Source: Alphaproteobacteria bacterium (GTDB lineage Bacteria > Pseudomonadota > Alphaproteobacteria > UBA6615). From it: a stretch of 64,000 nucleotides of DNA. The notes under the pieces were generated by a model that was not told where the DNA came from, ran no database searches, and worked only from the letters and a program-made list of their open reading frames with translations. The stretch covers positions 1 through 64,000 of the forward strand of contig JAALLF010000017.1 in NCBI GenBank assembly GCA_011087645.1, read 5' to 3'. Shown piece by piece: positions 50,819 through 60,746 of the stretch. Each line of letters starts with the position of its first letter. Positions within the stretch are counted from its first letter, which is position 1. The position numbers and the translations under genes were made by a program.

Positions 50819-51757
50819 TTAGTTCGACAGGCCGAGTAAACTTTCAGCGAAATCTTGCGCCGTGAACGGGCGCAAATCGTCAGCCCCTTCGCCGACGCCG
50901 ATGGCATAGATCGGCAGCCCGAAGCGATCCGCCAGGGCAACAATCACGCCGCCCCGCGCCGACCCGTCGAGCTTGGTGACGACCAATCCGCTGACGTCGA
51001 CCAGATCTTTGAAGGTCTCGACCTGGGTGTGAGCGTTCTGGCCGATGGTGGCGTCCAGCACCAGCAAGATCTCGTGAGGTACATTGGTGTCGATCTTGCG
51101 CAAGACCCGGATGACCTTTTCCAACTCGGCCATCAAATCGGCCTTGTTGTGGAGGCGGCCGGCGGTGTCGATGAGCAACACATCGGCATGTTCGGCGCGG
51201 GCATATTCCAGCGCATCGAAGGCGACGGCGGCGGGGTCGGTGCCGATGTCTTGAGCAATCACGGTGGTTCCCGTGCGCTCGCCCCATAATCTCAATTGAT
51301 CGATCGCCGCGGCGCGGAACGTATCGCCGGCCGCCAGGACGACCGATTTGCCCTGCTCGTGAAGCCGTTGCGCGAGCTTGCCGATCGTGGTGGTCTTGCC
51401 GCTGCCATTGACGCCAACCACCAGGATCACCTGCGGCCCGGCGGCAGGCTGGCTCATGGCGTCGAGGGATTGGGCCACCGGCTCCAGGATCGCGGCGATA
51501 TCCGTGGCCAGCGCGGCGCGCACCTCTGTCTCCGGGACATCGGTGGCGAAGCGGCGGTTCGATATCTGTTCGGTCAGGCGGGCGGCGGTCTCGACACCTA
51601 AGTCAGCGGTGATCAGCAAATCTTCCAAATCGCCCAGCGTCGTGGCGTCGAGTTTACGTTCCGAAAATATGCCGCCGATACCGTCTGTCAGGCGGTTCGA
51701 CGATTTACCCAGGCCGGCGCGCAGCCGTCCTAACCATCCGCGCGGCTTATCGCTCAT
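50819..51757 (-). CDS. ftsY: Signal recognition particle receptor FtsY
   Basis: A 312-residue membrane-associated GTPase that receives SRP-bound ribosomes. The NG domain is complete: VGVNGSGKTTTIGKLA (P-loop near residue 113), AAGDTFRAAAIDQLRLW, LIDTAGRLHNKADLM and VVTKLDGSARGG. The acidic N-terminal A domain is very short. Its start overlaps the mtaB end, so the genes are cotranscribed. Confidence 0.97.
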   Translation of the reverse strand: MSDKPRGWLGRLRAGLGKSSNRLTDGIGGIFSERKLDATTLGDLEDLLITADLGVETAARLTEQISNRRFATDVPETEVRAALATDIAAILEPVAQSLDAMSQPAAGPQVILVVGVNGSGKTTTIGKLAQRLHEQGKSVVLAAGDTFRAAAIDQLRLWGERTGTTVIAQDIGTDPAAVAFDALEYARAEHADVLLIDTAGRLHNKADLMAELEKVIRVLRKIDTNVPHEILLVLDATIGQNAHTQVETFKDLVDVSGLVVTKLDGSARGGVIVALADRFGLPIYAIGVGEGADDLRPFTAQDFAESLLGLSN

Positions 51758-53010
51758 GCGGCGGAGCGCTGGACGAGGGCGCCGACCAACTTGTCGCCGT
51801 CTCGCCCGGTAATGTGAACCGGCAACGCTGGACCCGGCTGGGCGCCGGCAACCAGCACGGGCGCGAAATATTCGGTGCGGCCGAAGCCGTCCCGTTCGAT
51901 CAAAACGCTGCGCAGACCGCCGATCTCACCGTCGAGATGGCGTGCAAGCGCGGTTTGCCCCGTGGCCCTCAGGCGTGCGGCGCGGTCTTTACTTTCCTGG
52001 CGTGCCACTTGCGGCATGCGGGCCGCCGGCGTTTCCGGCCGCGGGCTATAGGGGAAGACGTGCAAGTAGGTCAGCCCGCAATCCTCGACCAACTTCACTG
52101 TGTTGGCGAACATTGCCTCGGTCTCGGTGGGGAAGCCGGTAATGAAGTCGGCGCCGAACACTGCATCGGGGCGCAGCCGGCGAACCGTGTTGGTGAAGAC
52201 GATTGCCTGCTCGCGGCTATGGCGGCGCTTCATGCGCTTCAAGATCAAATTATCGCCGGCCTGCAGGCTCAAGTGCAGGTGCGGCATCAATCGTGGTTCT
52301 TCGGCAATCAGTCGCAGCAAATCATCGTCGATCTCGGCCGGGTCCAATGAGCTTAGGCGCAAGCGCGACAGTTCCGGGACTGCGGCCAATAGCCGGCGAA
52401 TCATCTGGCCCAAGGTCGGTTGGCCGGGTAGATCAGGTCCGTAGGATGTAATGTCGACACCGCTCAGCACGATCTCGTGGAAGCCGCCATTGACCAACGT
52501 TTGGACTTGGCGCGAAATCTCGCCGATTGGCACGCTGCGCGAATTGCCGCGCCCATAGGGGATGATGCAAAAGGTGCAGCGATGGTCGCAGCCGTTCTGC
52601 ACCTGGATGAACGCGCGGGCGCGCCCATCGAAACCTTCGATGAGATGGTTGGCGGTCTCCCGCGCGGCCATGATGTCGTTAACGCGAACGGGCTCATTGT
52701 CGCCGGGTTCGAACGAGCTACGTTGCAGCTTCTCGGTGTTGCCCAATACGCGATCGACCTCGGGCATGGCGGCGTAGGCGTCGGGTGAAATTTGCGCAGC
52801 GCAGCCGGTGACGATGATTTGAGCGTTCGGGTGCTTGCGCCGGGCGCGGCGGATCGCCTGTCGGGCCTGACGCTCGGCTTCCGAGGTGACAGCGCAGGTG
52901 TTGACGATGACAGTGTTCGACAAGCCGGTATCGCGCGCATGTTCGCGCATGACCTCGGACTCGTAGGTATTCAGTCGGCAGCCGAAGGTGATGATCTCAG
53001 GCTCGGTCAT
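51754..53010 (-). CDS. mtaB: tRNA t6A37 methylthiotransferase
   Basis: A 418-residue radical-SAM enzyme that converts N6-threonylcarbamoyladenosine in tRNA to its 2-methylthio form. An N-terminal cluster domain (TFGCRLNTYE, VNTCAVTSEA and VTGCAAQ) precedes the radical-SAM motif CDHRCTFCIIPYGRGNSRS near residue 148. A C-terminal TRAM-like region follows. The ATG at 53010 starts just before the dapF stop. A second ATG at 53034 overlapping dapF is possible, but gives eight extra residues without similarity. Confidence 0.95.
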   Translation of the reverse strand: MTEPEIITFGCRLNTYESEVMREHARDTGLSNTVIVNTCAVTSEAERQARQAIRRARRKHPNAQIIVTGCAAQISPDAYAAMPEVDRVLGNTEKLQRSSFEPGDNEPVRVNDIMAARETANHLIEGFDGRARAFIQVQNGCDHRCTFCIIPYGRGNSRSVPIGEISRQVQTLVNGGFHEIVLSGVDITSYGPDLPGQPTLGQMIRRLLAAVPELSRLRLSSLDPAEIDDDLLRLIAEEPRLMPHLHLSLQAGDNLILKRMKRRHSREQAIVFTNTVRRLRPDAVFGADFITGFPTETEAMFANTVKLVEDCGLTYLHVFPYSPRPETPAARMPQVARQESKDRAARLRATGQTALARHLDGEIGGLRSVLIERDGFGRTEYFAPVLVAGAQPGPALPVHITGRDGDKLVGALVQRSAA

Positions 53011-53011
53011 C

Positions 53012-53872
53012 TTAGGCGGCGCTCTGTTGTGCATCGGCGATCAGCGCATCATCGAAGACGCCGGTGAAACTCACCGATGCCGGGCCGGTCATGGCGACAT
53101 GGCCGTTGGCCCGCCATTCGATGTCGAGCGCGCCGCCATCGAGCCGCACTTGCACCTTGCGTCCGGTCAGGCCGCGGCGGTGGGCGGCGACCGCTGCCGC
53201 GCAGGCGCCAGTTCCACAGGCCTGGGTTAGGCCGACGCCGCGCTCCCACACGCGCAGGCGCAAGCTGGCGTCGTCGATGATTTGCGCAACGCCGATATTC
53301 GCGCGTTCGGGAAATAACGAATTATGCTCGAGCTCGGGGCCGAGTTGGGCCAGAGGGACAGCTTCGGCGTCGGTGGTGAAAAACACCGCATGGGGGTTGC
53401 CCACATTCACCGCGACGGGATCGCTCAGGGGCCCAAGCGCCAGGGGCAGATGGTCGGTATCGCAGTCCTGCGCCAGCGGGATGTCTTGCCAGCCGTCGCG
53501 CGCCGGGCCCATATCGACGGTGTAGTGGTGGCGAGTGCCGTCAGCCGGCTGGGCGGTAAGCAGGCCGGCACCGGTTTCGATGATGGCGTCGCCTTCCGTG
53601 CCTTCCTCGAACAATAACCTGGCGACACAGCGGGTCGCATTGCCGCAGGCCGAAACTTCGCCGCCATCGGCATTGCGGATGCGCATAAAAGCATTGGCCT
53701 TTGGGTCGCTTGACGGCTCGACGATGATAAGTTGATCGAACCCCACGCCAGTATGACGGTCGGCCAACGCGCACGCCTCTGCCGCCGTTACGCTGAACGG
53801 TTGCTGGCGTGCGTCGATGACAACGAAATCGTTGCCCAGACCGTGCATCTTTATGAATTCCCAGGTCGCCAT
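53012..53872 (-). CDS. dapF: Diaminopimelate epimerase
   Basis: A 286-residue enzyme converting LL- to meso-diaminopimelate for lysine and peptidoglycan synthesis. The two catalytic cysteines are Cys76 in SACGNATRCVA and Cys219 in TQACGTGACAAAVAA. The FIKMHGLGNDFVVID start is typical. It heads the dapF-mtaB-ftsY-yciB direction. Confidence 0.97.
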   Translation of the reverse strand: MATWEFIKMHGLGNDFVVIDARQQPFSVTAAEACALADRHTGVGFDQLIIVEPSSDPKANAFMRIRNADGGEVSACGNATRCVARLLFEEGTEGDAIIETGAGLLTAQPADGTRHHYTVDMGPARDGWQDIPLAQDCDTDHLPLALGPLSDPVAVNVGNPHAVFFTTDAEAVPLAQLGPELEHNSLFPERANIGVAQIIDDASLRLRVWERGVGLTQACGTGACAAAVAAHRRGLTGRKVQVRLDGGALDIEWRANGHVAMTGPASVSFTGVFDDALIADAQQSAA

Positions 53873-53951
53873 GACCGCGATATAGGACTGCGGGGTACCG
53901 TGCGTCCAGCCAAAAGACCGGCGCTGCGGATTTAACCAAAACCAGGTAGGG

Positions 53952-54329
53952 CTATTTGCGGGTGAGCGATTTCACCAGCTGCACGACTTGACGCCGCACC
54001 CTGGTATCGTCGATTTGCTTGAAAGCCTGGTTGAGGTCGAGCACTTGGCGCGCGCTGCGGCCGTCTCGCGGCACGCCGAGCGAAGTATCGCTGCTGCGGC
54101 CGCGTTTCTTGCTCTCCAACCCGTCGAAAAAGTATCCCGGGTCAACATCGAGCACTTCGCAAAGCTGCCACATCTTGCTGGCGCTTATCCGGTTAGCGCC
54201 GCTTTCATATTTCTGCACCTGCTGGAAGCTGATGTTCAGCTGGCGCGCGAGTTCCTTCTGCGGCAGGCCGCGTAGTTCGCGGCGTGCGCGCATTTGACGT
54301 CCTACATGAGTATCGACGGGATGTGCCAC
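53952..54329 (-). CDS. XRE-family transcriptional regulator
   Basis: A 125-residue protein with an N-terminal helix-turn-helix (residues about 12-66: MRARRELRGLPQKELARQL, then ISFQQVQKYESGANRISASKM). A basic linker (SKKRGR) and a C-terminal helical tail (VRRQVVQLVKSLTRK) complete it. The start is GTG at 54329 with an AGAGGGG site upstream. Similar short regulators occur widely in alphaproteobacteria with varied targets. Confidence 0.9.
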   Translation of the reverse strand: MAHPVDTHVGRQMRARRELRGLPQKELARQLNISFQQVQKYESGANRISASKMWQLCEVLDVDPGYFFDGLESKKRGRSSDTSLGVPRDGRSARQVLDLNQAFKQIDDTRVRRQVVQLVKSLTRK

Positions 54330-54779
54330 GGTGACGGCCCCTCTTTTCTTTTACCGCATACCAAGCCGATGGAATGGCATGTGGGATCGTTGGTAGCCTA
54401 TCGTCAGACTATATTGATTGCGCGGCGCTTCTCGCCATCCGGTTCGGCAATTCCAACTGTCCAACGACCTGTCTGGGGTCAGATATGTGTTATCTGACTG
54501 ACCGCAGATCAAGGTGTTTGGGCCATAAGCCGGTTCGCTTCTGCTAGAATAGCTTGTGTCACAACCAAAGCGGGTGTGCAAGATGCTGGCCCATCGGTGA
54601 ATTCAAATGTTTATTTTTTAAAAACAAATACTTATGAAATCTAGAAGAATAACTGTGTTCTAATATATGGCGCAAACCCAAGTAACATTTTGGCAACGTC
54701 CAACATACACGGGCACCGCAATTTTTTTGCACTGTGGATAACCGTGTGATGACCGGAATACCCGCCTCGTTATCGTGAC

Positions 54780-54808
54780 TTGACGCAAGTTAGACCTTTG
54801 CCTAATTT
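54780..54808 (+). promoter_or_regulatory. Candidate sigma-70 promoter for ffh
   Basis: TTGACG (54780-54785) and TAATTT (54803-54808) are separated by 17 bases, close to consensus. Transcription from here would give a leader of about 140 bases before ffh. Confidence 0.5.
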
Positions 54809-54869
54809 CGCCGCCGTTCATATGCATCGCTAATGATGCGGCCCGAGGCGCGAAAACGCGGGGGCCAGG

Positions 54870-54894
54870 CCAGTCCGCGAGTTTCGCGCACTGG
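54870..54894 (+). promoter_or_regulatory. Strong hairpin in the ffh leader
   Basis: CCAGT-C-CGCGA, loop GTT, TCGCG-C-ACTGG forms ten base pairs with one C-C mismatch. It is 62 bases upstream of the ffh start. It is not followed by a long U run, so it may be a leader or processing structure rather than a terminator. Confidence 0.5.
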
Positions 54895-54956
54895 CTCATT
54901 TTGGTTTGGCGCGTGGGTTTTATCCGGGTGCCTTTTGACGAGAGGGATAAGCGTCG

Positions 54957-56339
54957 TTGTTTGACACGCTAACAGAACGATTAGGCACAGTATTCGACGG
55001 GCTGACCCGGCGCGGCGCTTTGAGCGAAGCCGACGTTACGGCTGCCTTGCGCGAGGTACGGGTGGCGCTACTCGAAGCCGATGTGGCGCTGCCGGTGGTG
55101 CGCGATCTGGTCGCTGCCGTGCAGGAACATGCCGTCGGCCAGGAGGTGTTGAAAAGCGTTACGCCCGGTCAAACCGTCATCAAAATTGTTCACGATCATC
55201 TGGTCGAGGCCCTGGGCAGCGAGGCCGTCGAGATCGACCTCAATGCGTCGACGCCGGTGCCGATGATGGTTGTCGGCCTGCAGGGCTCGGGTAAGACGAC
55301 CACGACCGCCAAGCTGGCCAAACAACTTGTCGAAAAACAGGGCAAGAAAGTTCTTATGGCGTCGCTCGATGTACGCCGCCCGGCCGCTCAGGAGCAATTG
55401 CGCGTGCTCGGCGATCAAACGCTGATCCCCACCCTGGATATCAAGCTCGGCGAAGCGCCCGTCGATATTGCGCGGCGTGCGATGGATCGCGGCCGCCGCG
55501 AAGGTTACGACGTGGTGCTGCTCGATACCGCCGGCCGCCTGGCCGTCGACGAGGAGATGATGAATGAGGCGGTGGCGATACGCGACGCCGTCAAACCTCA
55601 TGAAACCCTGTTGGTGGCCGACGCCATGACCGGTCAGGACGCGGTGAACACGGGGCATGCCTTCAACGAGAAAGTTGGGCTGACCGGTATCGTGTTGACC
55701 CGCATCGATGGCGATGCCCGTGGCGGCGCGGCGCTGTCGATGCGCGCGGTCACCGGGTGTCCGATCAAATTGCTGGGCACCGGTGAAAAACTAGATGCTC
55801 TGGAGACTTTTCACCCGGATCGGGTGGTTGGCCGCATCCTCGGCATGGGTGATGTGGTCGGGCTCGTCGAACGCGCCCAGGATGTTGTCGAAGAGGAGAA
55901 GGCGCGCAAAGTTGCCGCCAAGCTGCAAAAGGGCGAATTCGATCTCGAAGACATGGCCGACCAGCTGCGCCAGGTGAAAAAGATGGGTGGCTTGGGGGGC
56001 ATCATGTCGATGCTGCCGGGGGTCGGCAAAATGCAGAAACAAATGGCCCAGCACAGCATCGATGACGGCATGATCCGGCGCCAGGAGGCGATTATCCTGT
56101 CCATGACCCCCGGCGAACGCCATCGGCCGGCGCTGATCAAGGCGTCGCGTAAACGCCGGATTGCCGCGGGCTCGGGTACATCGGTGCAGGAAATCAACAA
56201 GCTGCTGAAGCAGTTCCAGCAGATGCAGACGATGATGAAGAAGATGAAAAAGATGGGCGGGAAGATGCCGCCGATGGGTGGCGGCATGCCGGGCGGTGGA
56301 TTACCGCCGGGCGCCTTACCCCCCGGTTTCGGGCGTTAG
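54957..56339 (+). CDS. ffh: Signal recognition particle protein Ffh
   Basis: A 460-residue SRP GTPase. FDTLTERLGTVFDGL opens the N domain. VGLQGSGKTTTTAKLAKQL is the P-loop near residue 105, followed by DVRRPAAQEQL and DTAGRL. The C-terminal M domain (about residues 325-460) is Met-rich, with an MMKKMKKMGGKMP tail that binds SRP RNA and signal sequences. The start codon is TTG at 54957, with AGAGGGA upstream; an ATG alternative is not available at the family start. Confidence 0.97.
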   Translation: MFDTLTERLGTVFDGLTRRGALSEADVTAALREVRVALLEADVALPVVRDLVAAVQEHAVGQEVLKSVTPGQTVIKIVHDHLVEALGSEAVEIDLNASTPVPMMVVGLQGSGKTTTTAKLAKQLVEKQGKKVLMASLDVRRPAAQEQLRVLGDQTLIPTLDIKLGEAPVDIARRAMDRGRREGYDVVLLDTAGRLAVDEEMMNEAVAIRDAVKPHETLLVADAMTGQDAVNTGHAFNEKVGLTGIVLTRIDGDARGGAALSMRAVTGCPIKLLGTGEKLDALETFHPDRVVGRILGMGDVVGLVERAQDVVEEEKARKVAAKLQKGEFDLEDMADQLRQVKKMGGLGGIMSMLPGVGKMQKQMAQHSIDDGMIRRQEAIILSMTPGERHRPALIKASRKRRIAAGSGTSVQEINKLLKQFQQMQTMMKKMKKMGGKMPPMGGGMPGGGLPPGALPPGFGR

Positions 56340-56351
56340 AGGTCAATTACG

Positions 56352-56729
56352 ATGTTTCACCATGTTTCTATTGGCGTCAGTGATTTAGCCCAGAGCGCGG
56401 CGTTTTATGACGCCGTGCTTGGGGCGCTGGGCCATGGCCGCTACTTGGAGAAACCCGGATCGATTTCTTGGAAACCCGCGGCCGGAGGTGCGGTCCTTTG
56501 GATAAATCAGCGCGACGGACTGACCACCACAGCCGATAACGGCAATCATATTGCTCTGCAAGCACAGGATAACGATGCGGTCGATCGATTCTACGCCGCC
56601 GCCATTGCGGCCGGGGCGGTCGACGACGGTGCACCGGGCTTTCGCCCTGAATATCGCGACACCTATTACGGCGCCTTCGTGCTCGACCCCGATGGCCACA
56701 AAATTGAAGCCGTGCACTTGCCGGCTTAA
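56352..56729 (+). CDS. VOC-family (glyoxalase/dioxygenase fold) protein
   Basis: A 125-residue vicinal-oxygen-chelate protein. The N-terminal FHHVSIGVSDLAQSAAFYDA and C-terminal YYGAFVLDPDGHKIEAVHLPA are the paired beta-alpha-beta-beta-beta motifs, with the His and Glu typical of the metal site. The substrate is unknown. It lies between ffh and rpsP on the same strand with small gaps, a position that is not part of the usual operon. Confidence 0.9.
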   Translation: MFHHVSIGVSDLAQSAAFYDAVLGALGHGRYLEKPGSISWKPAAGGAVLWINQRDGLTTTADNGNHIALQAQDNDAVDRFYAAAIAAGAVDDGAPGFRPEYRDTYYGAFVLDPDGHKIEAVHLPA

Positions 56730-56765
56730 CGCAACCAGAAATTCAACAGGTAAAAGGCAAGAACC

Positions 56766-57335
56766 ATGTCACTACGTATCAGACTTTCCCGCGGCGGCGC
56801 TAAGAAGCGGCCCTTCTATCGCATTGTCGTGGCCGATTCCCGCAGCCCTCGCGACGGGCGGTTTATCGAGAAAATCGGCACCTACAACCCGATGCTGCAA
56901 AAAGACGATCCGGCACGGATCACGTTGGACGAAGACCGGGCCAAGCATTGGCTGGGCGTTGGTGCGTTGCCGTCCGGCCGGGTGGCGAAATTCCTGGCCA
57001 ACGCCGATATGATCAAGCTGCCGGAGCGGCGCGATCAGACCCAACAGCATCTGCCAAAGAAGAAGGCGCAAGAGCGCATGGAGGCCGAGAAAGAAGCGGC
57101 GGAAGCGGCAGCTGTAGCGGCCGCCGAAGCAGAAGCGGCGCCGGCTGAAGAAGAAGCGCCTGCCGAGGAAGCGGCCGCCGAAGAAGCGGCTGCAGAAGAG
57201 GCGCCGGCCGAGGAAGCCGCCGCCGAAGAAGCTCCCACCGAGGAGCCTGCGGCGGAAGAAGCGCCAGCCGAAGAAGCCGCCGCTGAGGAAGCCGGCGAAG
57301 AAACCGGCGACGACGCGGACGCGGAGAAAAGCTGA
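56766..57335 (+). CDS. rpsP: Ribosomal protein bS16 with acidic C-terminal extension
   Basis: A 189-residue form of S16, about twice the usual 80-90. The core is residues 1-80 ([31 protein letters not shown]). The remainder is an Ala/Glu/Pro-rich tail from about residue 100, with repeats such as [13 protein letters not shown] and an acidic end. Long tails on S16 occur in alphaproteobacteria; the tail is probably unstructured. Confidence 0.96.
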   Translation: MSLRIRLSRGGAKKRPFYRIVVADSRSPRDGRFIEKIGTYNPMLQKDDPARITLDEDRAKHWLGVGALPSGRVAKFLANADMIKLPERRDQTQQHLPKKKAQERMEAEKEAAEAAAVAAAEAEAAPAEEEAPAEEAAAEEAAAEEAPAEEAAAEEAPTEEPAAEEAPAEEAAAEEAGEETGDDADAEKS

Positions 57336-57377
57336 CGCCGACGGCGCGTATCGCCGGCGCGGCGGGGTGATTGACCC

Positions 57378-57959
57378 ATGGCCGAAGACCAACAACGGAC
57401 GAGCGAGGGTGGCTCTCAAGGAGACGACCGAATCTGCGTCGGTGTCGTGACCGGTGTGCATGGGCTTAAGGGTCTGGTGAAGGTCAAACCGTTCACCGAC
57501 GCGCCGGAATCGGTCGCCGCCTACGGCGCTGTTGAAACTGAAGACGGTAACCGCCGGTTGGAACTCGAAGTCGCCAACCGGGCGGGCAAAGGTCAAATCG
57601 CGGTGCGCGTTGCCGGCGTTACCGACCGTGACGCCGCCGAGGCGCTGAAGGGGCTGCGTCTCTACGTGCCGCGCGAACGGTTGCCGGCGCCTGATCCTGA
57701 AGAGTTCTACTATGCCGATCTGATCGGTCTGGCGGTGCAACGGGCCAGCGGTGACGCCGTCGGCACGGTTCGCGCGGTGTTCGATTTTGGCGCCGGCGAT
57801 GTGTTGGAAATAGTCGATGATGCTGGCGCATTGATCATGGTGCCCTTCACCCGCGATGCGGTACCGGAGATCGATCTTGAGGGTGGGCGAATCGTCGTGA
57901 CCGATGCCCATCTCGATGCCTCCGATGACGCAGGAGAGGGTGATGAGCAGTACAGCTGA
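57378..57959 (+). CDS. rimM: Ribosome maturation factor RimM
   Basis: A 193-residue 30S maturation factor. An N-terminal RimM domain ([32 protein letters not shown]) is followed by a PRC-barrel domain with [10 protein letters not shown] and [16 protein letters not shown]. The end overlaps trmD by 17 bases, indicating coupling. Confidence 0.95.
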   Translation: MAEDQQRTSEGGSQGDDRICVGVVTGVHGLKGLVKVKPFTDAPESVAAYGAVETEDGNRRLELEVANRAGKGQIAVRVAGVTDRDAAEALKGLRLYVPRERLPAPDPEEFYYADLIGLAVQRASGDAVGTVRAVFDFGAGDVLEIVDDAGALIMVPFTRDAVPEIDLEGGRIVVTDAHLDASDDAGEGDEQYS

Positions 57960-58713
57960 GCCGTCACCAGCATGGCGCGCCGTCGTGGTGACGCTGTTCC
58001 CCGAGATGTTCCCGGGCCCCCTCGGAACCAGCCTCAGCGGCCGGGCGCTGGAAGCCGGCGCGTGGCGCCTGGACACGGTGAATATCCGCGAATTTGCCAC
58101 CGATCGTCACCATAGCGTCGATGACGAGCCGTTCGGCGGCGGTCCGGGCATGGTGATGCGCCCCGATATTGTCGATTCGGCCTTGGAATCTGCGGCCAAT
58201 TTGGTTGACGGTGTGGCCCCGATCATCTATCTCAGCCCGCGCGGGCGTCCCTTGGATCAAAAACGGGTTCGGGAGCTGGCGGACGGCCCAGGTGCTACGT
58301 TGCTCTGTGGCCGCTTTGAGGGAATAGACCAGCGCGTATTGGACGTCTGGCAAGTCGAGGAAATCAGCCTCGGCGACTTTATCCTTTCGGGCGGCGAAAC
58401 GGCGGCGATAGCGCTTCTGGATTCAGTTGTTAGATTACTGCCGGGGGTTATCGGCGCAGCAGAGTCTTTGACCGAAGAGAGTTTCGAGCAGGACTTATTG
58501 GAGTATCCGCATTACACGCGTCCGGCCATCTGGCGCGATCGACAAGGTGGCGAGAATAAGGTTCCCGAAGTTCTGGCCTCGGGACACCATGGCAAGATCG
58601 CGGCATGGCGCCGCGAACAGGCCGAAGCGATTACACAGGCCCGTCGGCCGGATTTATGGGCAAAGCATAGCGCCCAGGGTTCGGCGAGGGACCGGCAAGG
58701 AAGTGAGCGATGA
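57943..58713 (+). CDS. trmD: tRNA (guanine37-N1)-methyltransferase
   Basis: A 256-residue SPOUT methyltransferase that methylates G37 of t[18 protein letters not shown] opens the protein. The knot region is [31 protein letters not shown] and [16 protein letters not shown]. The ATG at 57943 follows GGAGAGGG inside rimM. Its last bases overlap the rplS start (ATGA). Confidence 0.96.
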   Translation: MSSTAEPSPAWRAVVVTLFPEMFPGPLGTSLSGRALEAGAWRLDTVNIREFATDRHHSVDDEPFGGGPGMVMRPDIVDSALESAANLVDGVAPIIYLSPRGRPLDQKRVRELADGPGATLLCGRFEGIDQRVLDVWQVEEISLGDFILSGGETAAIALLDSVVRLLPGVIGAAESLTEESFEQDLLEYPHYTRPAIWRDRQGGENKVPEVLASGHHGKIAAWRREQAEAITQARRPDLWAKHSAQGSARDRQGSER

Positions 58714-59198
58714 ATACGTTAGAAAAATTTGAAGCTGCAGAGCTGGCCAAACAAGGCGGTGTCGACGGCGTTCCCGATTTCGGCCCCGGCGATACGCTGC
58801 GTGTGAATGTACGCGTCGTCGAGGGTGAACGTGAGCGCATCCAGGCCTATGAGGGCGTATGCATCGGCCGTAAAAACGCCGGCATCAACTCATCGTTCAC
58901 CGTGCGCAAGCTGAGCTTCGGCGAGGGCGTCGAGCGTGTCTTCCCGCTCTACGGACCGCGGGTCGATTCGATCGACGTGATCCGCCGCGGCAAGGTGCGC
59001 CGCGCCAAGCTTTACTACTTGCGGGGCCGCACCGGTAAAGCGGCGCGTATTTTCGAACGCACCACCGGCCATGGCATCGACAAATCAGCCCGCGGCAAGA
59101 AGCAGAAGGTTGTGGTGCCGGAAACCGGCACAGCCGAGAGCGCGGAAGACGATCTTGCGCCGCCGGTTGAAACGACTACCGAGGCGGGCGAGAACTAA
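58710..59198 (+). CDS. rplS: Ribosomal protein bL19 with C-terminal extension
   Basis: A 162-residue L19. The core (residues about 1-125) has [45 protein letters not shown] and [17 protein letters not shown] short acidic tail ([21 protein letters not shown] region) extends past the usual end. It is last of the ffh-region ribosomal group and is followed by a terminator. Confidence 0.97.
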   Translation: MNTLEKFEAAELAKQGGVDGVPDFGPGDTLRVNVRVVEGERERIQAYEGVCIGRKNAGINSSFTVRKLSFGEGVERVFPLYGPRVDSIDVIRRGKVRRAKLYYLRGRTGKAARIFERTTGHGIDKSARGKKQKVVVPETGTAESAEDDLAPPVETTTEAGEN

Positions 59199-59241
59199 AA
59201 TAGCTGCGCCCCGTTAACCCGGGCGTGCAGGCCGTGACAGC

Positions 59242-59279
59242 AAACGCCCCGGACCCTGGAGTCGCGGGGCGTTTTGTTT
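59242..59279 (+). terminator. Rho-independent terminator after rplS
   Basis: AAACGCCCCG pairs with CGGGGCGTTTT around a 13-base loop, followed by TTTTGTTTG. It separates the ribosomal group from the leucine operon. Confidence 0.85.
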
Positions 59280-59321
59280 GAGACGACAAGATACGCTGAA
59301 CTGGCGGACCGGAGGAAAGAG

Positions 59322-60737
59322 ATGGCGACACCACGCACCCTATTCGACAAGATTTGGGATTCCCATCTTGTCGACCAGCAGGAAGACGGCACCTGCCTGA
59401 TCTATATCGACCGCCATCTGGTGCATGAAGTCACCAGCCCGCAGGCATTTGAAGGGTTACGCATGAACGGCCGCAAAGTGCGCCGGCCGGATGCCACATT
59501 GGCGGTGGCCGACCATAATGTGCCGACATCGGACCGCAGCGGCGGCATCGAGGACGCGGAGTCGAAGCTCCAGGTCGATACGCTCAGCCGCAACTGTGAG
59601 GAGTTCGGTATCGAGCTATTCGACATGAACGATGTGCGCCAGGGCATCGTCCATATTATTGGACCTGAGCAGGGTTTCACCCAGCCTGGCACGACGATTG
59701 TCTGCGGCGATAGCCACACCGCGACCCACGGCGCCTTCGGGGCGCTGGCCTTCGGCATCGGCACCTCGGAAGTCGAGCATGTTTTGGCGACCCAGACCCT
59801 GCTGCAGCGGCCGGCCAAGAACTTGCGCATCGCCGTCGACGGTGCGTTGCCCGTCGGGGTGACTGCGAAAGACATGATTTTGGCCATGATCGGCGCCATC
59901 GGGACGGCCGGTGGCACCGGCCATGTCATCGAATATGCCGGCGAAGCGGTTCGTAACTTGTCGATGGAAGGCCGCATGACCGTGTGCAACATGTCGATCG
60001 AGGGCGGTGCGCGCGCCGGCCTGATCGCGCCCGACGAAGTCACTTACGCCTATCTCGAGGGCCGCCCGATGGTGCCCAAGGCCGGCGCCTGGGAACAGGC
60101 GGTTGCCTATTGGAAGAGCCTGCCGACCGACGATGGCGCGACCTACGACAAGGAAGTCATTCTGGCCGCTGCCGACATCGTGCCCCAGGTAACCTGGGGC
60201 ACCAGTCCGGAAAATGTCGTGCCGATCACTGGCGCGGTGCCCGATCCTGACAACGACGCCCGCGACGATAACCAGCGCCAGGCGTGGGAGCGGTCGCTGG
60301 AATATATGGATCTGGCGCCGGGTACCGCGATGCAGGATGTCGCCATCGATAAGGTGTTTATCGGTTCGTGCACCAATGGGCGCATCGAAGATCTGCGCGA
60401 GGCGGCGAAAATCGCCGAGGGCCGCAAGGTGGCCTCCAGCGTTTACGCCATGATCGTACCGGGCTCGGGTCTGGTTAAAATTCAGGCCGAGGAAGAGGGG
60501 CTCGATAAGATCTTTGTCGAAGCCGGTTTCGATTGGCGCGAACCGGGATGTTCCATGTGTCTGGCCATGAACGACGACCGCTTGCAGCCCGGCGAGCGCT
60601 GCGCGTCCACCTCGAACCGTAATTTCGAGGGCCGGCAAGGCCGCGGTGGCCGCACCCATCTGGTCAGCCCGGCGATGGCCGCGGCGGCGGCGGTGTCGGG
60701 CCGGCTCGCCGACGTCCGCGACTTTTCAGAAGGGTAA
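59322..60737 (+). CDS. leuC: 3-isopropylmalate dehydratase large subunit
   Basis: A 471-residue 4Fe-4S enzyme isomerising 2- to 3-isopropylmalate in leucine synthesis. [13 protein letters not shown] opens the protein. The cluster cysteines are in [18 protein letters not shown] and [13 protein letters not shown]. The ATG at 59322 follows GGAGGAAAGAG; the frame extends upstream to 59274 but without homology. LeuC, an RDD-family gene and leuD are close together on one strand. Confidence 0.97.
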   Translation: MATPRTLFDKIWDSHLVDQQEDGTCLIYIDRHLVHEVTSPQAFEGLRMNGRKVRRPDATLAVADHNVPTSDRSGGIEDAESKLQVDTLSRNCEEFGIELFDMNDVRQGIVHIIGPEQGFTQPGTTIVCGDSHTATHGAFGALAFGIGTSEVEHVLATQTLLQRPAKNLRIAVDGALPVGVTAKDMILAMIGAIGTAGGTGHVIEYAGEAVRNLSMEGRMTVCNMSIEGGARAGLIAPDEVTYAYLEGRPMVPKAGAWEQAVAYWKSLPTDDGATYDKEVILAAADIVPQVTWGTSPENVVPITGAVPDPDNDARDDNQRQAWERSLEYMDLAPGTAMQDVAIDKVFIGSCTNGRIEDLREAAKIAEGRKVASSVYAMIVPGSGLVKIQAEEEGLDKIFVEAGFDWREPGCSMCLAMNDDRLQPGERCASTSNRNFEGRQGRGGRTHLVSPAMAAAAAVSGRLADVRDFSEG

Positions 60738-60746
60738 TCGGCGCAG

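Larger units (their letters stand above)
54330..54956. other. 627-base intergenic region between the XRE and ffh genes
   Basis: No gene is supported in this gap. The part from 54480 to about 54720 is AT-rich, including a poly-T/A stretch at 54608-54625. A promoter-like pair and a strong hairpin lie near the ffh end and are listed separately. I looked for an SRP RNA (ffs) next to ffh and did not see its conserved core. Confidence 0.6.

Noticed and set aside
38957..54677. A shared 12-base word TATGGCGCAAAC at 38957 and 54666
   Set aside because: Only two copies in unrelated gaps; chance or a weak shared promoter element cannot be separated.
54330..54956. An SRP 4.5S RNA gene next to ffh
   Set aside because: The conserved GGAAG/AGCA core was not found on either strand in this gap.
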